DNA from: Hybos culiciformis | Taxonomy: Eukaryota > Arthropoda > Insecta > Diptera > Hybotidae | DNA: 64,000 bases | Assembly: GCA_964007475.1 (NCBI GenBank) | Contig: OZ023273.1 | Location: forward strand, 81,570,598 to 81,634,597 | Direction of reading: 5' to 3' | Shown here: one piece after another, positions 12,320 through 23,089 of the stretch | How the letters are laid out: the number at the start of each line of letters is the position of its first letter | How positions within the stretch are numbered: the first letter of the stretch is position 1 | The notes under the pieces: generated by a model | What the model was told of the DNA's origin: nothing | Seen by the model: the letters and a program-made list of their open reading frames with translations, nothing else | Databases searched by the model: none | Program-made: the position numbers and the translations under genes

Positions 12320-14913
12320 ATGGACCAATCGCCAGCGCTAAGAAGAAAAAGCATATCAGGATCCAAAACAAAGTAAGTATTTTTTTTATTTCAAAATTTT
12401 CCTTTAAAAAAAATTTAATTAATATTCAGTGGCGTGAACACTATGAAAAATTTTTATATTCCGTATTTTGTGATATTTTTACTTTTAATGTATTTTCGAT
12501 TTATACAAAATAAAGATTTTTGAATTTTTACAAAAATTATATAATTTTCAATCAATTGACGTTTTTGAAAAAGTAGAGCTTTAAAAAATATTTTTCTTAA
12601 ATACGGAATTATTTATGTAGATACATAAACATAAACAAATTATTTTACGAAAAACAATATTTTGTATATAGTGTTCCATTAAAAAAAACTATACAAATTG
12701 CGGAATACTTAAATTTTTTCGACAAATCTATTATATTTCACCCAACTGTTGTTTTAAAACAATAATAATTTTCTGTTTATTGTGATCCCGTTTAAAAAAA
12801 GGCGAAATTGGTTCAAAAAAGAGGGTGCTAGGTACATGAAAAGAAGAAAATTACATATATTATACGCTGCTTGAATTAAAACAAAAAAGTCCCAGGAAGA
12901 AGAAAGGAAAGAAGAGAAAACTAATCATAATTATTCAGAAAATACTTTACATTCATTGTTATTAAAATCTCAACCTTCTTTTAAAAAGAAAGCAAGTTCT
13001 GAAAACCATATTGATTCCAGTTACATGAGGCTTGATGTAAATAGTATCAACCTTTGCAATAAAACGAGCAATAATCTGAATGACATTATAAATATTATTA
13101 GAATTGAAAATGATCAAGAATCTGATAATAATAATACTAATAGTGTTGATTATATACCAAATAATGAAGAAGAAAAAATTGTGGGGCACGACCATAAATC
13201 CATTTTTGCTCAAAAATTATCAAACTGGGCGGTTAAAAATAATATTCACCAAAACGCTCTGGATTCTTTGCTTTTATTGTTGAGGGAACAAAATTTATCG
13301 TTACCGAAAAATAGTAAAACTTTATTGAAAACACCCAGAAAAAATAATTTGGTAGCAATGGACGATGGAAAGTATTTTCATTTGGGTCTAAAAGCATGCG
13401 TTGAGAATTTCTTAAACTTTAATAAATTTTCAAACGAGGAAATAATACTTGATGTTAATATAGATGGACTACCTATATCAAATTCTGGTAATAAGTGTTT
13501 GTGGCCGATTTTAATTGATTTTGTTGGTTATAATTATATTTTACCAGTGGGAATTTATTGTGGCTTTGGAAAACCATCAAACATTAATGTATATTTAGAC
13601 CTCTTTATTAAGGATGTATTAGAAGTAAATGAATCTCAAAAATACAACATTAAAATCAGATGTTTTACTTGTGATTCACCTGCAAAATCTTTCTTACTTA
13701 ATATAAAATCACATAACGGTTACAGTTCTTGTAATATATGTAATATAATAGGAGATTACGTACTAAATCGAGTAATTTTCCCGTATCCATGTTCAAAAAG
13801 AAATTACAAATTGAGAAATGACTTCGATTTTAGAAATAAAGTAGACGAAAATCACCATATTAATAATGAAAAAATTGTAATTGAGAATTTAGAACTTGAT
13901 TGTGTACGCAATATTGCTATTGATCCAATGCATTGTATTTTTTGGGTGTTTTTCGACAATTATTATATAGCGTTATACTATTACGATCACATAAATATGC
14001 CATTAGCTCCAGAAAATTGAAAATTTTAAATGAAAATATAAAGTTAACATCAAAACAATTACCTTTTGAATTCAATAGAAAGTTGAGAGACACTACCGAA
14101 CTAAAGAGGTATAAGGCAACAGAGTATCGACAATTTTTGCTGTACACTTCCGTCATCTTGTTAAAGGATATTTTAGATCCCATTTGTTACGAACATCTAT
14201 TATTATTGCATTGCGCTTGCCGTATTTTGTGTTCTCAAAAATGGTGTATTAAAGCAAATGGTATAGCTAAGGAGCTGCTTTCGTCATTTTCAAAGAGTTT
14301 TCCCAGTATCTATGGAGTTCACACTGCATCTTTTAACATGCATGCAGTTTTACATATTTGTGATGATGTTTCTTATTTTCAAGCTAATATCAATGATTAT
14401 AACTGTTTTAAATTTGAAAATTATTTACAAAGCTTAAAAAAAAAATTACGGCACGGAAATCGTTCTATTGAGCAGATCCATAACCGAATACATGAATCGT
14501 TAATGTTAAATCACAGATTAACTTTTACAAACAAGAATTCTTTCCAAAGAAATAAGTTTAATCCAGATATGAACGAATTTTTTTATATTTTTCATAGAAA
14601 TTTCAAGTTTTCACTTAAGAAACCAAATAATTTTATTTTATATGAGAAAACTAATGAAGTTATTCAAATATCATCATTATATTTAAATGAATTGAATGAA
14701 AATACAATAATGTTTACTGGACATACTGTATTAAATTGCACCGACCTCTACGATTTACCCATCAAATCGACTAATCTTGGAATTTTTCAAACATATGATG
14801 AACATTTAGTGTTATCATATAATCTAGTTAATTATCCTTTCGATTCAAATGCAGTTAAATTAATACACTTATTTCATGATAATAAAAATTATTTTGAAAC
14901 TCTTTTACACTAA
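12320..14913 (+). pseudogene. tnp2-like (CACTA-type) transposase, two exons, one stop and one frameshift
   Basis: A short first exon 12320-12372 (MDQSPALRRKSISGSKTK) ends in AA|GTAAGT; an AG at 12800-12801 continues in phase with RNWFKKEGARYMKRRK, matching the N-terminus of the 5.0-kb gene. A TGA at 12872-12874 then interrupts the frame, which otherwise runs to about 13930. Motifs: WAVKNNIHQNALDSLL, VNIDGLPIS, CGFGKPSNI, CDSPAKSF, the Cys pair SSCNIC and DPMHC. At the T run near 13937 the frame shifts by one and the rest follows (LGVFRQLL, KATEYRQFLLY, NMHAVLH, FENYLQSLKKKLR) to a stop at 14913. It shares the DSPA, DxMH and C-terminal layout of the 5.0-kb copy, and is the more complete of the two. 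Confidence 0.62.
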
Positions 14914-15029
14914 AACTTTATATTTTTTTATTTTTTATGTTACATTATATGTACGATTAAATAAGTATATAATAATTTTATTAAACGTATTTAAATTAAT
15001 TCTAATTTCAAATTTATATTAATAGTATT

Positions 15030-16461
15030 TCAGAACTTCAAGAAATTTTTTATGTTGTTCAATTTCAAGATCATGCGATATCTGTGGTACCTTATAATTG
15101 GTTTAACACTGATTTTACTCAGTGTTATTGGCCAAAAAAATCACTTCCAAATTTGAATTTACCAAAAATGATAGAGTACTGCATTGCGCCAAAAAAAAGA
15201 CTGGGGCTTATTTCCTATTTTAAAATATTTACATAGATGCCATAGCTATGAATTAGCCCGTTCTAAAGAAGATGAATATTTGAAAGAAACAACAACTGAT
15301 GACGAAACTGTTTCAGTTAAAACAATAATTACATCAGCAGAAAATACGGATTTGAATGCTGACTGGAATAAGATTGTATTTGATGGAGGTACGTCAGAAC
15401 AAGGTGCACTAACTGTTTCCACAGGAATAACAAATATTAATTTACCGACTTCTTCCGATTATTTTTTTGAAAACTGCTCCTCTCCACAAACACCACAAAT
15501 TTTACTCAGTGAAAATATGCATCAGTCGTCCCCAACTCAATCAACATCTTCAAACTGCTGTGATAAAACTATTACCAATTCTGACGTTGTTGAATTACAA
15601 TGTAATCCAGAACCCCAACAACCAACTACGTCAAATGGTATTGTTTTTGAACTAACACCATCGAATTCTTTATTGTCAAGTAAAAATATGCCAGACGAAA
15701 ACTATTTAAAAAATTCCATTTCACAAATAAAACGTGATGTACGTTCTTTAAAGTCTGATTTCAAAACGATTAAGAAAGATATGAAATTAAATATAGAAGC
15801 GCTTTCAACTCTTGTGGGACACGTTATAAGCATTCAAAAAGTATTGGAAGGACTTACTTCTTTCAATACAATAACTGATAAAAATCAAGTCAGCAAGATT
15901 TTATTCAATCGCTTCAAAACTATAAAAGATTTTGATATATTTGAGGAATCATTTGCAGAAACTGAAAATGATGATGCTATTGAACATTACAAAAATATAT
16001 TAACGCAAATTTTAAACGAAGAAAATTTAATATTAAATGAGCAATCAATGGTAAATTTTTATAAAATAGTATTCAAAAATATGTTTGATGAGAATATTCT
16101 TCAACATTTAGTTTTTTCGAATTTCCCTGGCAAAAAAAATATTAGTTACACTTTTTTTATCAAAAAATTATTAGAGTTCACTCAAGCTAAATGCCCGACA
16201 CATTCCGAACAATATATTTTAGGAAAAATTAATGTAGGACTTCAAAAAGTAAAAGATTCACTTAGAAAAAGACAAAAATACAAAATTCAAAATAAAGCAA
16301 CAGTTGGCTCTTCAAAGAAATCAAAAAAAACAAATAGTGATGTGGAAAATTATAACAATTTGGAAGACATGGAAATTAATAATTCAGAAAATGATGATAA
16401 AAAAGTTGAGAAAAACAATAATGAAGAAGAAAAACAAGATAACAACAATAATGAGATATAA
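15030..16461 (+). pseudogene. DUF4806-type protein, second gene of the CACTA-like element
   Basis: An acceptor-like TTTCAG near 15030 opens a frame reading YVVQFQDHAISVVPYNWF then CYWPKK, the N-terminal module found in DUF4806 proteins. In an eight-A run at 15191-15198 one extra base shifts the frame, which resumes with DWGLFPILKYLHRCHSYELA and runs 420 residues to 16461. The centre is Ser/Thr-rich. A coiled-coil stretch follows (SQIKRDVRSLKSDFKTIKKD), then the DUF4806-like domain at roughly residues 240-380 (VSKILFNRFKTIKDFD to LLEFTQAKCP). The tail is Lys/Asn/Glu-rich. A start codon upstream was not found; an earlier exon may lie before 15030. DUF4806 has no known biochemical role. Being the only partner of the transposase, it could be the subterminal repeat binder (inference). 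Confidence 0.58.
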
Positions 16462-16609
16462 AAACACAGTTTAATTATTTTTTTTTAAAATTAATTATTA
16501 TTAATTAATTAAAAAACGGGTTATAGGGCTATTGGCGAACCTCCCAATAAAAAAGGTAACGCATTTAGGTAGTCCGCCTCCTGGGCAATGTGGAAGAGAC
16601 GCCATGATT

Positions 16610-17060
16610 TTTAAGATTTTCGGATTCATTGTGAAAAAATTCCGAGTCCAACAAAAGTCATTGGATATCCAAAGGAAATTCCTATTATTTTTTTTCAGGA
16701 TTCGGATTTTTTTCCAAAGAATCCGAATAAAAAATCTCCAAATCGTTCTAATACGTTGGATTTTTTGCTTACGAATCCAAAGGAAAATATCCTGATGATA
16801 TTCCGAATTAGGAAATTTATCCAAGTAGTCCAAACAGCAATTTTCCGAGTGATTTTCCGACTTGGGAAATTTTCCAAACATTCCGAGGATATTCTAAGGA
16901 AAATTCTATTTGGAATCCAATGGAGACGTAGAACAAAAAATATAGGCATTTCCAAAGGATATCCAAATATTTCTCTTACAATTATCCGCTCGGAATCGGA
17001 AAATTTTCCAAACAATATTCCTTGGATTCCAAAGAATATTGCTAGGAAATGTCTGCTTGG
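16610..17060. repeat. Right subterminal repeat array of the CACTA-like element
   Basis: Many copies of ATTCCGA/GGATATCCAAAGGAAA-like motifs, for example GGATATCCAAAGGAAATTCC (16662), GAATCCAAAGGAAAATATCC (16773), ATTTTCCGAGTGATTTTCCG (16842) and TTTCCAAAGGATATCCAAAT (16948). They resemble the left array in mostly opposite orientation. Long open frames across this region are artefacts of the repeat. Confidence 0.68.
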
Positions 17061-17539
17061 GAAAGATTTGATAGACCTTTCCTTATCAAAACAAATTCAA
17101 AAAACTCGATTATTTAACCATATTGACTTTCGCTTATAATATTTTATTTCTTACGAATAGAATTATTATTTGTAATTTAATTCTTGCTAAGATAATTATT
17201 TTTTTGTTTTTTTAGTATAATAAATATTAAATAATAAATTCTTTCATTTATTATTGTGGTGTTCAATTCACTTGTATAACTTATGAATTTGCCTATGAAC
17301 ATGTATTTTGTTGTTGTTTGTATAAAAAATTTTATAAAATATACAAAAAAAAATATATACAAATATACTAGCTCAGGGGCTAGTTTTTTTGTTTATTTTG
17401 TATATTTTAGATAAATGACAAATCATACAACGAAATAAAAACAGCAAAAAAAAGTTTGTTATTTTTCAAACTAAAAAATTGGTTAAAAAAAAATTAATGT
17501 TGTCAATAAATTGATATTAAAAAATAATACATAATTAAA

Positions 17540-19133
17540 ATGCCAACAAACAACAAAGTCAAATTAATAGAAGGGTTAATGCAATGTGCAGCTGAAGAAC
17601 TGCAGCTTATGAATGATTCAGGTAAGTAAATGAAAACACTTATTAAAAAATATGAGAAAATAAAAACCTTGTCTTATACTTCCAATAATAGTTTCCTGTA
17701 CTGAGATAGTGCATTTTTAACATTTTAGACTAAAATGTTAAAAAAGCTCTCTTTTATATTAGACTTTTAAATCTTTTGTGATGAGAAGTCGTATTTAATT
17801 TTTTATTTTTTTTTTAAACAAATTTAAACGAGTAGATAATAGAATAAATGAAGACAATAAATGAAATAATTTTAGATTCTGAAGCTGATGATATGCTAGA
17901 GGAATTAGATGAAAAAATTGCAATTATAAGTTCTTATCGATATACCTTCAGAGGCATTGTTCCCAAAAATGATACTTGGTTTCACTCTATACTTATGAAA
18001 TTGGACTCTGAGAGATTCAAAACATTATTACGGGTGACCAGGGAACAATTTAATGCAATTTTAATACTCATTAAAGACCATGAAGTATTTAATGGAAGGA
18101 ATTGTCACAAGCAATTCGCCCCCGACTTTCAACTAGCCTTGGTTTTATATAGGTTAGGATCAAGCGGAGAAGGTGCTACAGTTAAAAAAATTGCTTCTCT
18201 TTTCGGAGTCGGAGACGGAGGAACGATTGATAATATCACAGGTATTTATTCTGGCTTATCAAATTCTATACGTAATATCAAAATAATTGAAAATTTAGTG
18301 ATTTTTTTGTTTTTTACTTATAAAAGATATAGTTAAATACAAATTTTATTTATTAAAAACTATTTTTTTTAGGTAGGGTTTTTCAAAGTCTATTGGCGCT
18401 TAGACATAATGTTATTAAATGGCCAAGTGAAGAGGAAAAAAAACAAATAGTTGCCGACAACATTGACGATCTACCCTATTGTATTGGATATGTCGATGGG
18501 ACGGAAATTCGTCTTGCTGAAGCTCCGACATTGGATCACACTTCGTACTTTTCCAGATGTAACCAATATTCAATTAAATTTCAATGCGTTTGTGATCCTT
18601 GTTACCGAATAAGACATATCATGGTTGGGTACCCCGGTAGTGTTCATGACGCGAAAATTTATTCAAATAGCTCAATTGGAAGAAATCCGCAAACATTCTT
18701 TGATGGAGAAGAATGGATAGCTGGGGACTCTGCTTATAGATTAAGTACTTTTGTTATAACACCTTTTAGAAAAAACTCAAAGGAAGAAACTTCAGAGACT
18801 CGTAGAAAATTCAATAGAACATTTAGCAAATACCGAGTACGAATTGAACATTGTTTCGGATTTTTAAAAGAGAAGTTCAATTCATTGAAGGAGTTAAGAA
18901 TCAAAATATTGAACATGCAAAGCCATAAATTTGCTTGTGAATGGATACAAGTATGCTGCATTCTACACAACATAATATTACCATATTTAGAAGAAGATGA
19001 TTATGAATTATTTACTTCAAATAAATCCGTAGTGGATGTTGATGAAGATGAAGCGGCCAGAAATTCAGCTGACACGGACAAGGACGGGGTTAAAAAAAGA
19101 AAAGCTATACTACAAATTTTACTTAAAAAATAG
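17540..19133 (+). CDS. PIF/Harbinger DDE transposase, three exons, intact
   Basis: Cuts and rejoins the element's ends. Exons 17540-17621, 17876-18241 and 18373-19133 are joined by GT/AG with consistent phase 1 junctions, giving 402 codons with no stop, a usual size for the family. Residues about 60-150 form the N-terminal helical region (LRVTREQFNAILILI, FGVGDGGTIDNITG). The nuclease domain shows YVDGTEIRL (D about 191), GYPGSVHDAKIY, GDSAYRLSTF (D about 268) and RIEHCFGFLKEKF (E about 308). The chosen start is the only ATG whose exon splices in frame, because stops precede the second exon. Intactness suggests recent activity. Confidence 0.88.
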
Positions 19134-19307
19134 GAAAAATTAATAATTTAACATTGGCAAAAAAAAATTTTTAAAAACAAAAACATTTTTATATTTATTT
19201 TGTTTTAATGCGAATAATGTTTGAAAGTAGTTCATTTATTAAATTTATTATAGCAATTTAATATATAATTTTAAATCCACAATATTAAACAGAATTTTAT
19301 TTATCAA

Positions 19308-19722
19308 TGTATGCGATAATATAACCCTTCATTAACTGATCTACATATAGAACCGTACGGGTTGGTGACGAAATTCCTTATGCCAAAATTCTTTATCGAA
19401 AATTCAAAATTCATTAGGGACAAAATTCGCTATGGACAAAATTCATTAGGAACAAAATTCATTAGGGACAAAATTCTTTAAAAAAATATTTTTAATTAAA
19501 AAAATTAAAAAAAAAAATGTATGCGATAATATAACCCTTCATTAACTGATCTACATATAGATACCGTATGGGTTGGTGACGAAATTCCTTATGCCAAAAT
19601 TCTTTATCGAAAATTCATTAGGGACAAAATTCGCTATGGACAAAATTCATTAGGAACAAAATTCATTAGGGACAAAATTCTTTAAAAAAATATTTTTAAT
19701 TAAAAAAATTTTAAAAAAAGAA
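19308..19722. repeat. Two-copy 205-bp tandem repeat between the convergent PIF genes
   Basis: ATGTATGCGATAATATAACC starts at about 19308 and 19517. Each copy includes TAGGGACAAAATTC or ATGGACAAAATTC three to four times as an inner 15-18 bp repeat (for example ATTCATTAGGGACAAAATTC). The copies differ by a few small gaps. No coding sense. Confidence 0.85.
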
Positions 19723-20131
19723 TTATTTTCGAAAAAGAAGAATTTTGTCCATTTGAATTATGGGATGAGGAATATCGTCACGATCCCATACCGTATTAAT
19801 AAAAATGCTTCTCGTATTAACTAATAAGTTTATTACTCAATTCATTACGAAGGGCTACTTTTTTGAGCATTTTTCTCGTTCTATTCATATTTAAGTCATT
19901 GAATTAACCGAAGACAGGATTTTCAAAAAGTTCTAAAAAAAAATAATTCTTATTCATTTGAATATTCATTAATTGCAAACATTTCCCTTCATCTAAATCT
20001 GAAATTAAAATAAAACAATAATAATGAACGTCTTTTCATTTTATTTATTTACTAAAAAGATTAAAAATTGAACACAGTGGTTGAACAATTGGAACATATT
20101 TTTTTTTGTATTACTACTTATTTATTTAAAT

Positions 20132-21547
20132 TTATTTCTTTTTTAATTTTTCATTTTCAATTTCAAACTTTAATTTCTCCAGTTCAAAATTTTTTTCAAT
20201 TTTTAGTTTCTCAATCTCCAATTTGAGCTTTATGTTCTCCTCTTGTTTTAACTGTAAATTTATTTTCTTTTCTTCAAGCATTGTTTGTTGTGCAAACCTT
20301 TCTTTTTCGAAGCTTAGTTGTTCTCTTCGTAACACCATTTGATCTTTCTGTATAAATAAATTTTCCTCTTTCATCTTCATTTCTTTCTCAAAATTTTTAT
20401 TTTCTATCTCATTTTTCTCTGAAAGAAATTTAATTCTTGTCTTTTGAAACTCATAAATGACGTCAGTGGAGCTTGCCCATTTTCTTTTTTTTGAAAATGG
20501 AGTAGATGACATTCATTTTTTGTATTTTTGTATTTGTTCATCATCATTTTCAACTTGGTCTTCATTATTTTTTTGTGGCCGATTGATAGCTGATCGCGGG
20601 AAGTTTTTGCCGAAAGTTTTTGGATTTATATCTGATTGACTTTCTAATGATGAAGAATCAATTGATAGTACCACATCATTAACCTTAGGAATATCTGGCA
20701 TTGTGTAATCTTCATTATAATTGAAGTCTTCTTCAATAAATTGACGGAATGAATTGTCGGTGACTTCTCTTTCTACAGAGTCTCCCGAATCAAAGCTGTA
20801 TGGAACATTGAAATTTACCTTGTTTCCATAAATTTCATCCATCAAATCAAAATAAGGACACAGCTTAAGGACATAATCTAAAACAAATTAAATTATTAAT
20901 AATAATTTAAAAGAAGGACCTGGTTAAACAATTATAAAATCCTGACTGGTAAAACACCGAAATGAACTAAAGTCAAAAAAAATTTACTTTGGTTCATAAT
21001 GAAATTAAATCGAAAGCCAAAAATTAATTATTGTCGAAAATATTTTTTTTGCATTTTTCTTCTGCGTTTCTTAAGCCGCTGAGATAAGGAAAGGTCTCAA
21101 AAAACATTGTTAAAAATTCCAAAAACAGGACAAAATAAATTTTTATTTATTTTAAATTTATGTTTTTTTGTTTTTTTTTATTTACCTTTAACAGCTCCTT
21201 CTTCAACACCCGATCCGGTATTGTTTTTCCATTCAATTGCCTTTGAATAGGTTTTTCGCAAATTCCACACTTTTGCTTTTACTTGCGCCTTTGTGACCCC
21301 ATTCAATGGAATCGCAAGCAATAGTTTTTCATAGAAAACGGCTGCTGTTGGTTTCTAAAATTAAATTAAAAATAATAATTAAGTCATATTTTCACTACAT
21401 ACATTAAATTTCTCTTACTTCTATCTCCGAGTTCTTGCGTATTGTAGCCAACAAATATTCCAAGACACTAATTTCTTCGTCTTTCGACCATTTTTTGGTG
21501 GATATGCGGATCCTATTTTTCTTCAAAGTGAGATTTGTTTCTGCCAT
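20132..21547 (-). pseudogene. PIF second protein, Myb/SANT-like, one in-frame stop
   Basis: PIF/Harbinger elements need a DNA-binding partner that helps bring transposase to the ends and the nucleus. Exons on the minus strand are 21547-21419, 21354-21186 and 20877-20132, with GTAAGA and GTAAAT donors and AG acceptors, phases agreeing. Residues about 17-100 form a trihelix/SANT-like domain (STKKWSKDEEISVLEYLLA, then GVTKAQVKAKVWNLRKTYSKA). An acidic linker follows. The C-terminal 120 residues are a Glu/Lys-rich coiled coil (EEKKINLQLKQEENIKLKLE). A TGA at 20513-20515 splits the last exon, in frame on both sides, so this copy would lose its coiled coil. Confidence 0.72.
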
Positions 21548-21818
21548 TATTTTGAATTAGTTATTTTGAATTGGTATTTTATAATTTTTAATAATTTATT
21601 TTTATTTTTTTATTAATTTTGAATTTAATAAACACTTTTTATTTAATAAACACTATTTATATTTTTTTTTTTTCAGATTTGTATTTTAAAAAAATTATTT
21701 TACGTTAACAATTAGAAGTTTGCATAACGTAAAAAAAAAATGTATTCAGTTCAAAAGCTGTATATTTTTTATACAATAGTCATTTCATAAAATATACAAA
21801 ATTGAATTGAACACCACA

Positions 21819-22246
21819 TATGTAAGTTAATTTTTGCTTAGATATTGTATATTTTTTGTAAACTGTAGATTTAAGCTTTTTTGTAAACTGTTTGTATTAA
21901 GCAGATATGAAATAAATAAATAAATAAATAAAACATTTCAAATTTAAATTAACTAATAAAAATACATTTAAAATAATATAAGAACTTAATCTTCATATTC
22001 AGTCTTACTGTTTTATCACATTTTAATTCTTACTTTGTTCACAGGTATCAAAAATATTTCATTGAAATTATTTTAAAAATTATTATTAAAATAGAAAAAA
22101 ATTAATTTAAGTAATTTCGATTTAATTTAAGTAATTCACATTAGAAAAATGAAAAGTTGAATTCAATATTTTTTATACTTCTACCGATTTGAATTAATTT
22201 AAACTTAAATTTGTTTCGTTATTTTTTTACGTCTGTGTTATTTGTT
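21819..22246. other. AT-rich spacer, nothing recognised
   Basis: Very AT-rich with a short AATA microsatellite near 21915. No open frame or repeat end that I can identify. Confidence 0.5.
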
Positions 22247-22338
22247 AATTGTGTGTAAATTTTTCGACCAATTAAATCAGAAAATTATATTTTAGAAAAA
22301 GAAATTTATTCTTTATTTAACATTTATTTTTTACAATG

Positions 22339-22381
22339 AATTTGACGTTTCGATGTTTGTTTTACATCCCCATCAGAAATT
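22339..22381 (-). ncRNA. Hammerhead-like motif, left arm, core changed
   Basis: Read on the minus strand: AATTT, then CTGATGG, a GATGT/ACATC hairpin, GAAA, CGTC and AAATT. The last conserved A of the CTGATGA box is G here, which would be expected to abolish cleavage. Otherwise identical in layout to the right-arm copy. Confidence 0.4.
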
Positions 22382-22730
22382 ATTGGTCTTTTTTATTTAT
22401 TTTTCTCAACATAGTTATCTTCGTGGAATATCCGATAATTCTACTATATTTTATTAAAAGTTTTATTGTAGAATTTCTTCATCATTAATCAATAATAATA
22501 AAAAAAGTTCTTTTGTAATGTCATGTGTTAACTTTTATTTTATTTTCAAATTTTGTTTTTTGAAGGAGTTTCTTAATGGTGACCTTTTGCTTCTTACTGC
22601 TGTTTTATGTATATTTTTTTTGATTAATGATGAAGAAATTCCACAATAAAACTTTTAATAAAATATAGTAGAATTATCGGATATTCCACGAAGATAAATA
22701 TGTTGAGAAAAGTAAATAAAAAACACCAAT

Positions 22731-22773
22731 AATTTCTGATGAGGATGTAAAACAAACATCGAAACGTCAAATT
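22731..22773 (+). ncRNA. Hammerhead ribozyme-like motif, right arm
   Basis: AATTT (stem I), CTGATGA core, GATGT-AAAACAA-ACATC (stem II, 5 bp), GAAA core, CG (minimal palindromic stem III), TC cleavage position, AAATT closing stem I. This is the type-I minimal hammerhead layout known from Penelope-like elements and related retroelements. One unpaired G sits between the core and stem II, a departure from the standard form, so activity is uncertain. Confidence 0.48.
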
Positions 22774-23089
22774 CATCAAAAATCTTTAAATGTTAAATAA
22801 AGAATAAATTTCTTTTTTTTAAATATAATTGTCTGATTTAATTGGTCGAAAAATTTACACACAATTAAATTTGTTTCTTTTTTATGTTTTTTTTTTTAAT
22901 TTTTTTTAGCGTATTAGAGAATCCAATTTAATAAAAAATATTGGAATGAAAAACAGGAATTACAAAAAAGGTAAGTTACTAAATTTCACAACATTGTAAG
23001 GTAATTCAAATCGATAGAAATATACAGAATTGTATTAAATAAAAAATTTTTAAATTAAGTTACAATATTGTTACAAATAATAAAAAAAA

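Larger units (their letters stand above)
11251..17110 (+). mobile_element. CACTA-like DNA transposon with subterminal arrays and two genes
   Basis: Two plus-strand genes, a tnp2-like transposase (12320-14913) and a DUF4806-type protein (about 15030-16461), are flanked on both sides by dense arrays of the same diverged motif (TTTGGAATATCCGAA and variants). Subterminal arrays around a tnp2-type transposase are the layout of plant En/Spm elements. Exact ends are not secure: on the left the array starts right at the LINE tail with GGATTTTTATAAGGACA, on the right the other strand gives TTTTGATAAGGAAAGG near 17085, a possible short inverted repeat. Both genes contain disruptions, so this copy is probably inactive. 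Confidence 0.6.
17255..21818. mobile_element. PIF/Harbinger-type DNA transposon, nearly intact, 4564 bp
   Basis: The left end at 17255 starts TGTGGTGTTCAATTCA; the right end at 21818 gives the identical 16 bases on the opposite strand, and both continue with TTGTATA after a small gap. Three bases outside each end are TAT (17252-17254 and 21819-21821), a candidate target duplication, though PIF elements more often duplicate TWA. Inside are the two genes expected for the superfamily: a DDE transposase (plus) and a Myb/SANT-like protein (minus), arranged convergently around a 205-bp tandem repeat. Confidence 0.82.
22247..22866. repeat. Foldback repeat with about 250-bp inverted arms
   Basis: The left arm (22247-22497) and right arm (about 22617-22866) are near-identical inverted copies starting AATTGTGTGTAAATTTTTCG, separated by about 120 bp. 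Both arms contain a hammerhead-like segment next to GACGTTTCGATGTTTG. Such arms resemble two Penelope-type terminal repeats joined head to head, but no RT is present. Confidence 0.75.

Noticed and set aside
16501..17139. Several 87-127 codon overlapping frames on both strands
   Set aside because: They overlap one another across the subterminal repeat array and are rich in Arg/Ile/Phe from the repeated motif.
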